A DNA stretch of 17,861 nt from Saprospiraceae bacterium (GTDB taxonomy: Bacteria > Bacteroidota > Bacteroidia > Chitinophagales > Saprospiraceae), in assembly GCA_007125435.1 (NCBI GenBank), contig SLDF01000089.1, forward strand, positions 1 to 17,861. The letters run 5' to 3'. Below the pieces are notes generated by a model. The model searched no databases. It was not told the DNA's origin and saw only the letters and a list, made by a program, of their open reading frames with translations. A program made the translations under genes and the position numbers. Positions 9,162 through 17,419 of the stretch are shown here, in pieces (the first letter of the stretch is position 1; each line of letters begins with the position of its first letter).

Positions 9162-9202
9162 TACAGTAGAGCATGACAAAGAGCTAAGGCAAAAGGTAAA
9201 AG

Positions 9203-9318
9203 AGCAAAGGAGCATAGGAGCTAAGAGGCTTAGGAGCATAGGAGCAAAGGAGCATAGGAGCTAAGAGGCTTAGGAGCATAGAAGCAAAGGAGCATAGGAG
9301 CTAAGAGGCTTAGAGCTT
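9203..9318 (+). repeat. 40-bp tandem array made of 8-mers
   Basis: Units start at 9203, 9243 and 9283, the last being incomplete. Each 40-bp unit splits into five 8-mers: AGCAAAGG, AGCATAGG, AGCTAAGA, GGCTTAGG and AGCATAGG. The first and second units are almost identical, with one substitution in the last base group. Degenerate related words precede the array from about 9180. It looks like slippage-grown satellite DNA and is non-coding. Confidence 0.9.
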
Positions 9319-9383
9319 GGGTTTAGTCACTAGTTATTTGATATATTTTTTGTAAAGAAGAAGATAGTCCAATATGTCTTTTT

Positions 9384-9450
9384 GGTCTGAAAGTCAAGAG
9401 TCGAAGGTCGAATGTCAAAAGGTCAAAAGGTCTAAAAGTCTAAAGTCAAT
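9384..9450 (+). repeat. Short GTC-phased low-complexity repeat
   Basis: The word GTC recurs every 7-8 bases with A-rich spacers, for example GTCAAAAG followed by GTCTAAAA. It is a degenerate microsatellite-like run with no coding evidence. Confidence 0.7.
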
Positions 9451-9504
9451 TGGTGAACGAATGGTGCGAGGTGATTTGTTTGACAAATTGCTACATGGGA
9501 ACCA

Positions 9505-9620
9505 ATCCAAGCCACGGCGTGGCGACATATTAATAGCGCAGGGCGTCAGCCCTGTGTTAAAGAGGTTTATCACCAAAAGTTTTGGCGCTATTTTTGCGCT
9601 GAAAGAAGCAAAAATCGTGA
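9505..9620. repeat. Cluster of short hairpins, possible dispersed repeat element
   Basis: Several inverted repeats lie within about 110 bp: GCCACGGCGTGGC (9511-9523), CAGGGC-GTCA-GCCCTG (9539-9554), CCAAAAGTTTTGG (9573-9585) and GCGC-N7-GCGC (9585-9599). Together they give the stretch a structured-RNA or palindromic-repeat character. I recognise the style from intergenic Bacteroidota repeats but cannot name the family. Confidence 0.6.
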
Positions 9621-9642
9621 CAAAACTAATCGACTGGATCTG

Positions 9643-9660
9643 CCAATAAAACTTGAAAGC
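9643..9660 (+). repeat. Short direct repeat matching the left edge of the 185-bp repeat
   Basis: The words CCAATAAAACTTGAAAGC occur here and again at 9803-9820, where they form the left edge of the 185-bp repeat copy 2. The 20-bp tandem array lies between the two occurrences. It could be a partial copy of the repeat or a recombination scar. Confidence 0.75.
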
Positions 9661-9669
9661 ACACTTTGT

Positions 9670-9750
9670 TCGCTGTCGCTCACGTTTAATTCGCTGCGCT
9701 CATGTTTAACTCGTTTCACTCGCGTTTAACTCGCTATGCTCGCGTTTATA
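9670..9750 (+). repeat. 20-bp tandem array
   Basis: Four units begin at 9670 (21 bp), 9691, 9711 and 9731, with consensus TCGCTNTGCTCGCGTTTAAC. Each unit contains an imperfect CGCT/GAGCG-type palindrome and ends in the word GTTTAA. The reverse complement recalls the TAAAC-spaced palindromes inside the 185-bp repeat, so the two may share an origin. Confidence 0.85.
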
Positions 9751-9808
9751 GCAGAGCTTCTAATGGAGAGTTTTCGGCATCTTGTTAATAAAGAGCTTTT
9801 ATCCCAAT

Positions 9809-9993
9809 AAAACTTGAAAGCTTCCATTCATCTTCAAATCTAAACAGCGGAGAGCAAGAAGTGCTTGTAGCGCAAACAGCAAACAGAGGCGGTAGCCGAT
9901 CGTTTGCATAAACAGCCGAAGTGAGGCGAATGCCGAACGCAGGCGTAAACAAAATACATCTAACTTACAGCTTGTAGCTTGAAGCTTGAAGCT
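9809..9993 (+). repeat. 185-bp dispersed intergenic repeat, copy 2
   Basis: This is the full-length partner of 1-184 in direct orientation, with an identical 42-bp block at 9893-9934. The copies differ by substitutions and perhaps one single-base indel near the left end. The AGCTTG-rich tail is at 9967-9993. Together the two copies enclose the efflux operon and the thioredoxin-like gene. Confidence 0.88.
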
Positions 9994-10010
9994 AAAAACT
10001 CTCTCCTGCG

Positions 10011-10161
10011 TGAGGGATAGCAGCGATATGAGTGGCTGTAGAATGGATAGCAGGAACATGTAGGTGAGGGCGACCGAACGGAAGCCACCAAATACATAGT
10101 GACTGCCCATGATACAGCCAGGAATACAAGCGAATAGCCCGACCCGAAGGGGCACGCCCAA
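10011..10161 (+). repeat. Third relative of the A/B intergenic repeat
   Basis: The left end has GATAGCAGCGATATGAGTGG, comparable with the left block of copy A. The right end reads AGCCC, GACCCG, then a G-rich run and CGCCCA, in the same order as the right end of copy A but lacking about ten bases between AGCCC and GACCCG. The middle is unrelated. It is placed downstream of the PorP/SprF gene. Confidence 0.55.
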
Positions 10162-10233
10162 GAAAACTAACGCATAAATTATTAATGCTAATTTGTTTTT
10201 AAAACGCTGGGAATTATTGAGGACTATGGATGG

Positions 10234-11241
10234 CTATCTAAACATCTGGAAGCAGTCGTTGATGTCAAACTTCTCTTCATTTTGGAAGAAAATGCTGAAG
10301 CTGACCTCGTGGGCACCTCCACTTCTACCGAGAAGTCTGGAAATGGTAAAGTCATAAGAATAACCTATACGAAATTGGTCCACTCGTGCGCCGAGGAGAA
10401 AGATGATGGCATCCGGATTTTGACCAGCCTGGCGATACCATAAGCCACCGAAAACCTGATGGACATTAAGCAAAGCGCCTGCATTCCATTGATTAAATGG
10501 ACCCTGGCTGAGATACATGATGGAGGGCGATATGAAGATAGATGGGTCTTCTCGAGTCTGTGGAATGTCAGACAGCATGATCTCCATACCGGCATGAATA
10601 GACACGCGCATTGGCAGACCTCGCTCTATGGCTGTGGTAGGATTGTCAAAGAAACCCATGTCCGGGCTATTAATGTGCTTCAAAGAAAAGCCTCCAAAGA
10701 AACGATCACTATACAGAAGTAGGCCCATGCCTGCATCGAAAATAAACCTGGAGAGATTTTCTGGCTGTACCTCGGCAGATGGAATAGGTGCGCCGGTAGA
10801 TCCTACAAAACCAAACTCAGGATCTATCTGATCGAGAAATACCAGTTTGTTCCAATCTAGAGTCGGATTGATAAAGCCGGCCTCGAGGCCCATGCGCGCA
10901 TAGAAATTGTCCGCAATCTTGACTTGATAGGAGTATACCCCTGAGACATTGAATGTCCTGAGAATACCACGTCCTGCATCATCTGCCAAAATGCTGAGTC
11001 CAAATCCACTATTGAGCTTATCCACATACTGATCATAGGATGCTGCATAGGTGACATAGGCTTGATTTAGACCCGGCCATTGGTTGCGGTAATTCATGGC
11101 GACTAATCCTCCTCTGTAATTGCCCGCAAATGCAGGATTTAACTGGAGAGGTGCGGCATAAAATTGCGTAAAGGTAGGATCCTGCGCACTGGCAGCAACC
11201 CCCCAAAATATCATCAATAATACACCAAAAACTCTAAACAT
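10234..11241 (-). CDS. PorP/SprF family type IX secretion membrane protein
   Basis: This 335-residue protein opens with a signal peptide (1-19, cut after ASA) and the family hallmarks FTQFYAAP (24-31), NPAFAGN (35-41) and YRNQWPG (51-57). The remainder is an alternating beta-strand pattern consistent with an outer-membrane barrel, ending EKFDINDCFQMFR. In the gliding and type IX systems, PorP and SprF help assemble or export particular surface proteins. This family has many paralogues, so I do not assign it as the core porP. It diverges from porU with a 267-bp gap. No ring or core genes (porK-porN) lie beside it within the window. Confidence 0.92.
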   Translation of the reverse strand: MFRVFGVLLMIFWGVAASAQDPTFTQFYAAPLQLNPAFAGNYRGGLVAMNYRNQWPGLNQAYVTYAASYDQYVDKLNSGFGLSILADDAGRGILRTFNVSGVYSYQVKIADNFYARMGLEAGFINPTLDWNKLVFLDQIDPEFGFVGSTGAPIPSAEVQPENLSRFIFDAGMGLLLYSDRFFGGFSLKHINSPDMGFFDNPTTAIERGLPMRVSIHAGMEIMLSDIPQTREDPSIFISPSIMYLSQGPFNQWNAGALLNVHQVFGGLWYRQAGQNPDAIIFLLGARVDQFRIGYSYDFTISRLLGRSGGAHEVSFSIFFQNEEKFDINDCFQMFR

Positions 11242-11508
11242 ATTTACTCATTAGTCATCGGTCAAAAAACATGAGCTCAGATGGTTCCGCTTTCTGACTC
11301 TTGTAATAAAGCTTAATATTGAATAATTGTTCCTATCATTGTCATGTAAAAAACTAAAGGGTGCATGAACTCAAATGTTTCGATTCGTTGAAATCGAGTC
11401 ATGTTAACATTTTTAGCTTCTAATTCATCACAATATACAAACAATTACAGCCGTTAAGCAAATGTTAATAATCGATAGTTCAGTCAAAAGTATCTATTAA
11501 ACACACGA
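11242..11508. promoter_or_regulatory. Divergent intergenic region between PorP/SprF gene and porU
   Basis: This AT-rich 267-bp gap must hold the promoters of both genes. A hairpin-capable inverted repeat TCGATT-N6-AATCGA lies at 11380-11397, near its middle. I could not find a well-spaced TTG and TANNTTTG pair for either gene, so exact promoters are left unassigned. Confidence 0.45.
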
Positions 11509-14500
11509 ATGAAGAAAATATTTTACTTCGTCATATGGATTAACCTCTTGCCACTTATATCAATGGCTCAGACCCAGACGGTCACCTTGACATTCGAATG
11601 GGAGGCCGAGCCAAAATTAATAGAAATATTTGGTAATACAACGATCTATCAATGGACATTTGACGGTGCAGGGGTAAATCCCAACTGGCCGGAATTTCCT
11701 GTAAAGTCTGGTTCGATAGACCTGGCACAGCAATCAATAGCTGAGCTGAAATTGGAAAATGTATTTGCCTCAGAAATTGATCTGAGCCAATCAAAATATA
11801 AGGATAGCCTATCTAATAATGTAGAACTGTGGCATCAAATCATAAATGATAGAAACAGATACAAGCTCCAATGGGGGATGACGCCGATCTACAAGCAGGG
11901 TAGCAGATACTATAAGGTAGACAGTGCCGAATTGATCATTAGCCTTAGACCTGACAGACGCTTAACTTCCAGAGGCTCTGACTTTAAAGATAACTCAGTA
12001 CTGAGAACAGGTAAGTTTTACAAGTTTGCTGTTTATCAGACCGGTGTCTATCGACTTTCTTACAATGATATGGCGTCTGCCGGATTTGATGTGGATAATA
12101 TCAATCCCGGGAGAATAAAGGTTTATACCAATGGCGGCGGGATTTTGCCGGCATCTAACAGCGCAGAGAGAATTGACGATCTTGAAGAGATAGCTATTAC
12201 GGTCGTAGGGGGAGACGATGGATCCTTTGATCAGGGCGATTATATTCTGTTTTTTACCTATGGTCCGGAAAAGTGGATGATAAATGAAGAAGCAAGGTCA
12301 ATTACCCTGCCCAAAAACTTCTACAGTAAGGCCAATCATGTCTTTGTCACAGCAGATGGTTTAAGTGGGAAGCGAGTCAATGTCATGCAGAATGGTAGTC
12401 CGGCATCATATACCACTTCGGAGTTTGATGATTATATCAGGTATGAAGAAGACCGCATTAATATCAATAACGTTAGTAATTTTACAAGTGGAGGAGGACA
12501 AAACTGGTATGGTGATTACTTTAGGAATTTGAGAGAGCGCAGCTATCCGAATATATTTAAGTTTCCCGGATTGAATACAAGTGTACCGGTTCAAGTGAGG
12601 TCAGAATTCGTTGGAAGGTGTGCAGATCTGAGCCGGTATGAAGTCATAGTAGATGGTCAGACTCTGAACAGTTCACAAATAGGCCGAACCACGCTATCAA
12701 ATGCAGAAACAGCCTATGCGACCCCGGGATTTATCAATGGAGAAGTCAGTATTATGTCCGAAGAACCAACAGTAGCCGTGCGATATCCAGATGTATCCGG
12801 TAATCTATGTGAGGGTTGGTTAGATTATATTGAAATGCGTGCGCGCCGCCAAATTCGATTGACGGGCTCAAATTTGATATTCAGAGACTTTGAGTCTATA
12901 GGAGAGTCCGGTGTGACCTATAGAATTCAAGGTAACTTATCCAATTGCAGAATCTGGGATATCACAGACGAATTAGTATCAGTCGAAAGAGGATTTGGCC
13001 AGGCAGATGGCAATATTTATGAAATGCATGTCAATAATGTCAGTGGCCTCAGACAATATATCATATTTAGGGATAACAGCAATCTTCCCCGTCCGGAGTT
13101 TATCAAAGAAGTAGAAAATCAGAATATTCATGGATTGACGCGTGCGGATTTGGTCATTGTATATCACGAGCGATTTAAAGATGAAGCATCGCGTCTAGCG
13201 GATTTTAGAAGAAACTTTTCCGGTCTCCAGGTAGAAACTGTAGATGTAGATAAAATATATAATGAGTTTTCAGGTGGGTCAGTAGATGCATCAGGTATAA
13301 GAGATTTTGCCAGGATGCTTTATGAGAGAGATGCAGATTTTAAGTATTTGCTATTATTTGGTGATGCATCATATGATTACCGCGGTATATTGCTACAAGA
13401 AGACAGGATAGAAAATTTTGTATCAACGTGGCAAACACCCAATTCACTGCACCCCATCAATACCTTCCCAAGTGATGACTACTTTGCATTATTGGATCCA
13501 AATGAGGGGGGTGATTTAAGAGGAGGCATAGATATAGCCGTAGGCCGACTGCCTGCCAATACGGTACAAGAGGCCAGGGCTATGGTGGACAAAATCATCA
13601 GGTATGAAGAAGAGCCTCAGACATTTGGTGACTGGAGACTGAGACATATGTTTATGGCAGATGACGGAGATGGTAATCGCCATGTTATCGATGCTGATTT
13701 AGTGGCCAGAGAAGCGGCGGAACTCTATCCGGAGGCCAATCAAAACAAAGTTTACTTTGATGCTTTTCCCAGGATAATAACACCGGGAGGTGCGCGGTTT
13801 CCTGCTGCCAAAGAGTCAATGAACAGAGGGTTTGAGCAAGGTCAATTGATTTATAATTACTTAGGGCATGGAGGTCCTTCAGGACTTGGCGATGAAAGGG
13901 TCATGACATTAGAAGACATCAGTTCATGGACAAACAGGAATAATCTCACCATGTTTATAACAGCCACGTGTACCTTTGCTCCCTTTGATAATCCTGCGAG
14001 ACAATCAGCAGGAGAGTTGGCAATGGTCAGTGATGCCGGCGGCGCTATAGGGCTTTTGACGACGACGAGAGCGGTATTTGCATCATCAAACAGAAGACTG
14101 ACGCAAAGTGTGTTCAATTTTATTTTTGAACGTGAAAATGGCGAACCCATACCAATAGGTGAAGTATTGAGAAGAGGTAAAAACTTTACGTCCTCAGATA
14201 CCCTTCAAAACAATGCCAGGAAGTTTATGCTGATAGGAGATCCGACCACAAAATTGGCTCTACCAAAATATAATGTCACCACATTATCTATTAATGGTAA
14301 AGAGGTCGATCCGGCCTCACCTGATACATTAATGGCTACAGGAAAGTATACCATCACCGGGGCTATTACCGGCTTTGATGGTGAGATATTGACAGACTTT
14401 AACGGTACGGTTAACCCTACAATATTCGATAAGAAAGTAACATTGAGCACACTAGGGCAATCATCGGGAAGTAATCCATTCGAGTTTCAATTGCAAAGAA

Positions 14501-15369
14501 ATATTGTATTTAGAGGTGCCGCTACGGTAGAAAACGGAATGTTTTCTTTTACATTTATAATGCCCAAGGATATTAACTATACGATAGGAAACGGAAAGAT
14601 AAGCTACTATGCCCATGATGGCATGCTGAAAGATGCAGCAGGGTACGATAATGGTATATTGATAGGCGGCACAGCAAGTGGGAGTGAAATATCAGATCGC
14701 CCACCCGAGTTAGAGTTGTTTATGAATAGTGAAGATTTCGCTTTTGGTGGCATGACAGATAATAATCCAGTGTTACTGGTCAAGCTGCAAGCAGACAACG
14801 GTATCAATTTTACAGGTAATAGTGTGGGTAGAGACATGGTTGCCATCTTAGATGACGATGAAGCCAGTCCATTTATTCTTAACGACTTCTATGAAAGTGA
14901 ACTGGATGACTTTACGAAAGGTACGGTGAGGTTTCCCTTTAGAGATTTGGAGCCCGGTCTGCATAACGTACGCGTCAAGGCGTTTGATGTCGTGAATAAC
15001 TCAGCTGAGGGCTATCTGGAGTTTGTGGTTGTCAATAATGAAAACTTCACAATCAAGAATTTATATAACTATCCCAATCCATTCAATCGGCATACCTCTA
15101 TACAGTTTGAACACAATAATGTATCTGTGCCAATGGATATACAGGTAATGATTTACACGGTTTCAGGTAAGCTAGTAAAGAGTATAGAGAGGCGGATTGT
15201 ACCCAATGATTATTTGATAAGGGATATAAAGTGGGATGCTTTGGATGAGTATGGCCAGAGGTTAGCCAATGGTGTATATTTATACAAAGTAAAGGTGAGT
15301 TTAGAGACACCAGATGGCTCAAGGGATAGCAAAGAAAGTGATTTTCAAAAAATGGTTATACTGAATTGA
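11509..15369 (+). CDS. porU: Type IX secretion system sortase PorU
   Basis: This 1286-residue protein is a cell-surface C25-family (gingipain-like) cysteine peptidase. It removes the C-terminal signal of type IX cargo and attaches the cargo to lipid-linked sugar. A signal peptide covers 1-20. Beta-rich N-terminal domains run to about 540, and the peptidase domain is about 545-915. The catalytic pair is His787 in LGHGG and Cys821 in ITATCTFAPF, 34 residues apart as in gingipains. Ig-like regions follow, and the C-terminus (about 1181-1286) resembles a type IX sorting domain with YNYPNPF at 1186-1192 and NGVYLYKV; PorU is known to keep such a domain. The length is typical for the family. porV follows after 76 bp, the usual order. 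Confidence 0.96.
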   Translation: MKKIFYFVIWINLLPLISMAQTQTVTLTFEWEAEPKLIEIFGNTTIYQWTFDGAGVNPNWPEFPVKSGSIDLAQQSIAELKLENVFASEIDLSQSKYKDSLSNNVELWHQIINDRNRYKLQWGMTPIYKQGSRYYKVDSAELIISLRPDRRLTSRGSDFKDNSVLRTGKFYKFAVYQTGVYRLSYNDMASAGFDVDNINPGRIKVYTNGGGILPASNSAERIDDLEEIAITVVGGDDGSFDQGDYILFFTYGPEKWMINEEARSITLPKNFYSKANHVFVTADGLSGKRVNVMQNGSPASYTTSEFDDYIRYEEDRININNVSNFTSGGGQNWYGDYFRNLRERSYPNIFKFPGLNTSVPVQVRSEFVGRCADLSRYEVIVDGQTLNSSQIGRTTLSNAETAYATPGFINGEVSIMSEEPTVAVRYPDVSGNLCEGWLDYIEMRARRQIRLTGSNLIFRDFESIGESGVTYRIQGNLSNCRIWDITDELVSVERGFGQADGNIYEMHVNNVSGLRQYIIFRDNSNLPRPEFIKEVENQNIHGLTRADLVIVYHERFKDEASRLADFRRNFSGLQVETVDVDKIYNEFSGGSVDASGIRDFARMLYERDADFKYLLLFGDASYDYRGILLQEDRIENFVSTWQTPNSLHPINTFPSDDYFALLDPNEGGDLRGGIDIAVGRLPANTVQEARAMVDKIIRYEEEPQTFGDWRLRHMFMADDGDGNRHVIDADLVAREAAELYPEANQNKVYFDAFPRIITPGGARFPAAKESMNRGFEQGQLIYNYLGHGGPSGLGDERVMTLEDISSWTNRNNLTMFITATCTFAPFDNPARQSAGELAMVSDAGGAIGLLTTTRAVFASSNRRLTQSVFNFIFERENGEPIPIGEVLRRGKNFTSSDTLQNNARKFMLIGDPTTKLALPKYNVTTLSINGKEVDPASPDTLMATGKYTITGAITGFDGEILTDFNGTVNPTIFDKKVTLSTLGQSSGSNPFEFQLQRNIVFRGAATVENGMFSFTFIMPKDINYTIGNGKISYYAHDGMLKDAAGYDNGILIGGTASGSEISDRPPELELFMNSEDFAFGGMTDNNPVLLVKLQADNGINFTGNSVGRDMVAILDDDEASPFILNDFYESELDDFTKGTVRFPFRDLEPGLHNVRVKAFDVVNNSAEGYLEFVVVNNENFTIKNLYNYPNPFNRHTSIQFEHNNVSVPMDIQVMIYTVSGKLVKSIERRIVPNDYLIRDIKWDALDEYGQRLANGVYLYKVKVSLETPDGSRDSKESDFQKMVILN

Positions 15370-15401
15370 TAAGACACACAATAAAAACCATGTAATACCA
15401 T

Positions 15402-15409
15402 TATATTTG
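15402..15409 (+). promoter_or_regulatory. Possible -7 box upstream of porV
   Basis: TATATTTG matches the Bacteroidota TANNTTTG box and sits 36 bp before the porV start. No TTG is present 17-23 bp further upstream; the nearest one is 33 bp away. A porV-specific promoter is therefore only possible, and co-transcription from porU remains plausible. Confidence 0.35.
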
Positions 15410-15445
15410 CGCAAGGCAAAAAAATAGTAATTTATTAAGGTAGTT

Positions 15446-16690
15446 ATGATCTACAGATATTCGATTTTAATTTTGTTAAGTGTGGTTGTTTTCTTCTCGA
15501 ATGTGACTGCCCAAAACATTCCCTGTGAGTTTATTGATGGAAGATGGCAATTGCAGGGAGATATGGGGCCATGTCCCAATCCCATTGTAACAGCTGTACC
15601 TTTTCTAAGGATTACCCCTGACGCCAGATCAGCAGCGATGGGAGACGCAGGTATTGCTACTACAGCTGATGCTAACGCTGTTGCATTCAATGACTCCAAA
15701 GTCTTATTTAGCGATCAGGATTTTAATTTGGCTTTGAGCTATGTACCTTGGTTAAGAGCACTTGGCGTGCAGGATATTGGTATGACCTATGCCGGTGGAT
15801 ATAAAAAGCTGGATGATGTGCAGGCACTGACTTTCTCCCTGAGGTATTTTACATTAGGTTCTATAGACTTTACTGATATAGAAGGCCAGCCATTAGGTAC
15901 AGGTAAACCAAATGAATTTGAAGTCAAAGTGGGATATGCGCGTAAACTGACTGATAAGTTATCAGCAGCCATAGCACCAAAGTTTATTTTTTCAGACCTT
16001 GCATCCGGGCAAACTACTGTTAATAATGCCAGTGAGCCGATTAGAGCAGGTCTGGCTTTTGCAGCGGACTTATCTGTAACCTACATGAGTACAGTCGAGA
16101 CCTCATATAAAAGAGACATAACTGCGGCAGTTGCCATCACAAATATTGGTAATAAGATAGCCTACACGTCTAATATCAGTGATATGCTACCTGCTAATAT
16201 AGGTGTTGGATTTGGATGGAATGCTCACCTCGATGAATTTAATACACTAGGGTTTTACATCGACGCCAATAAGCTTTTGGTACCGACTCCAATGCACCCT
16301 GCTGATCCTGACTTTTTAGATCCGGCGGGCACTGGGTTTCCGGAGTATCGTACAAGGCCTGTATTCCAATCCATATTTGGATCATTTACAGATGCACCTG
16401 GTGGGTTGACTGAAGAATTGAGAGAAATCACCTGGGGAGCAGGTATGGAATACTGGTATGACAAGCAGTTTGCTATGAGATTAGGATATTTCTACGAGCA
16501 CTTCTTGAAAGGTAATAGAAGGTATATAACTGCTGGTATTGGTCTGAAGTACAATATCTTCGGTATTGATTTATCATATCTGATCTCTACCAATAACCTA
16601 AGAAGTGCCCTGGACAATACGCTGAGGTTTACGCTATCATTTGACTTTACTAATATGTCGGGGTCATCAACTCCAACTGGTAATATATAA
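15446..16690 (+). CDS. porV: Type IX secretion outer-membrane protein PorV
   Basis: This 414-residue protein is an outer-membrane barrel of the FadL-like fold. In the type IX system it collects cargo at the translocon and carries it to the PorU attachment complex. It has a signal peptide (1-23, ending TAQ). The family signature PFLRITPDARSAAMGDAG is at 52-69, followed by alternating amphipathic strands to a C-terminal LRFTLSFDF. The ATG at 15446 gives the complete signal peptide. It follows porU by 76 bp on the same strand and ends 18 bp before a strong bidirectional terminator. Confidence 0.96.
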   Translation: MIYRYSILILLSVVVFFSNVTAQNIPCEFIDGRWQLQGDMGPCPNPIVTAVPFLRITPDARSAAMGDAGIATTADANAVAFNDSKVLFSDQDFNLALSYVPWLRALGVQDIGMTYAGGYKKLDDVQALTFSLRYFTLGSIDFTDIEGQPLGTGKPNEFEVKVGYARKLTDKLSAAIAPKFIFSDLASGQTTVNNASEPIRAGLAFAADLSVTYMSTVETSYKRDITAAVAITNIGNKIAYTSNISDMLPANIGVGFGWNAHLDEFNTLGFYIDANKLLVPTPMHPADPDFLDPAGTGFPEYRTRPVFQSIFGSFTDAPGGLTEELREITWGAGMEYWYDKQFAMRLGYFYEHFLKGNRRYITAGIGLKYNIFGIDLSYLISTNNLRSALDNTLRFTLSFDFTNMSGSSTPTGNI

Positions 16691-16708
16691 GAAAATAAAT
16701 TTCGATAA

Positions 16709-16750
16709 GAAAAAGCCATATCAATACATGAGTATCGATATGGCTTTTTC
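16709..16750. terminator. Bidirectional terminator between porV and rnpB
   Basis: A perfect 14-bp inverted repeat pairs 16709-16722 with 16737-16750. The stem continues, after one mismatch, with ATAC/GTAT around the loop ATGA. The arms carry A5 on the left and T5 on the right, so U-runs form in both directions. It ends porV on plus and can end the RNase P RNA gene arriving on minus. Confidence 0.88.
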
Positions 16751-16763
16751 TATTGAATCATAA

Positions 16764-17178
16764 AAAAGCAGAGCTATAAGCCGGATTCTGTAATAGTATA
16801 CACTATTCTTCATCATTTATCTCTCTGTCGGTTCACACCGAGCAGTATATCTGCCTACCCTGTTGAAAGCTGCTCAAAAGAGAACAGCAACAAGCGAGCA
16901 ACTTGTGCATGTTAGCTTCAACTATACATGGCATTTCAACCCACAAGGTTTACCCATCTTGATAATTACTTATCAAGATCGTGAGCTCTTACCTCACATT
17001 TTCACCCTTACCCTCTGATATTATCAGACACATATTTTGCAATATTAAGGCGGTTGTTTTCTGCGGCACTATCTGTCAATGACTGGCATTGCCCATCCGT
17101 TAGATGGTGTGGTGCTCTACGTTGTCCGGACTTTCCTCTATACTTACTCGAAGTGTAGCGATGAAGCGCTCTGCTCTA
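16764..17178 (-). ncRNA. rnpB: RNase P RNA (bacterial class A)
   Basis: This is the catalytic RNA of ribonuclease P, which trims the 5' leader of tRNA precursors. On the minus strand the conserved GAGGAAAGTCCGG lies at 17138-17126 and ACAGAATCCGGCTTA at 16791-16777; these form the P4 core. Between them is GGGTGAAAA followed by GGTAAGAGCTCAC, also a conserved part of the specificity region. Helix P1 pairs GCAGAGC (17174-17168) with GCTCTGC (16775-16769), which sets the ends to within a few bases, and a T-run follows at 16768-16763. The length of about 415 nt fits class A RNAs. Confidence 0.95.
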
Positions 17179-17275
17179 TATCTATCAAATCGGATTGTCC
17201 TCCTGTGAAACGAAATTAACTATCGTTTTTGAAATTGAGTTCCTGATTGCTTAGTAAATATTAATTAAAGTTGAA

Positions 17276-17419
17276 CCCCATTGGATATTTGCTTATATCC
17301 AACGGGGCAGGCCCCATTGGACAATTGCCTATGTCCAACGGGGCAGGCCCCATTGGACAATTGCCTATGTCCAACGGGGCAGGCTCCATTGGACAATTGC
17401 CTATGTCCAACGGGGCAGA
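17276..17419. repeat. Four tandem 36-bp hairpin repeats
   Basis: Units start at 17276, 17312, 17348 and 17384 with no spacer. Each folds as CCCCATTGGACA, a six- to eight-base loop, and TGTCCAACGGGG, then CAGG. Unit 1 has ATA and TAT in place of ACA and TGT in the opposing arms, which keeps the pair (T-A for C-G). The single arm mismatch (A opposite C on plus) becomes a G-U wobble in minus-strand RNA. Because 36 is divisible by three and the unit lacks stops, frames stay open on both strands as 12-residue repeats; I regard these as by-products. It lies between the rnpB promoter side and the recombinase remnant. Confidence 0.9.

Larger units (their letters stand above)
8887..10233. other. Repeat-dense gene-free region
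   Basis: No convincing protein-coding gene is visible across 1.35 kb. Nearest the thioredoxin-like start (8887-9020) is AT-rich DNA that should hold its promoter, though I cannot place the boxes with confidence. From 9040 on it is a succession of repeats listed separately: inverted copy B, a 40-bp tandem array, a GTC-rich run, a hairpin cluster, a 20-bp tandem array, the second 185-bp repeat and a third relative of the A/B repeat. The final 70 bp before the PorP/SprF stop shows nothing clear. The open frame at 9374-9649 is composed of these repeats. Confidence 0.75.

Noticed and set aside
9374..9649. Small protein of 91 residues on plus
   Set aside because: Its frame runs through the GTC-rich run and the hairpin cluster, which account for its composition. 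No start context or family motif was seen.
9799..10161. 120-residue protein on minus
   Set aside because: The frame lies across the 185-bp repeat and the third A/B relative, and shows no domain.
17276..17419. CRISPR array
   Set aside because: The 36-bp periodicity is that of contiguous tandem units. There are no unique spacers between repeats and no cas genes nearby.
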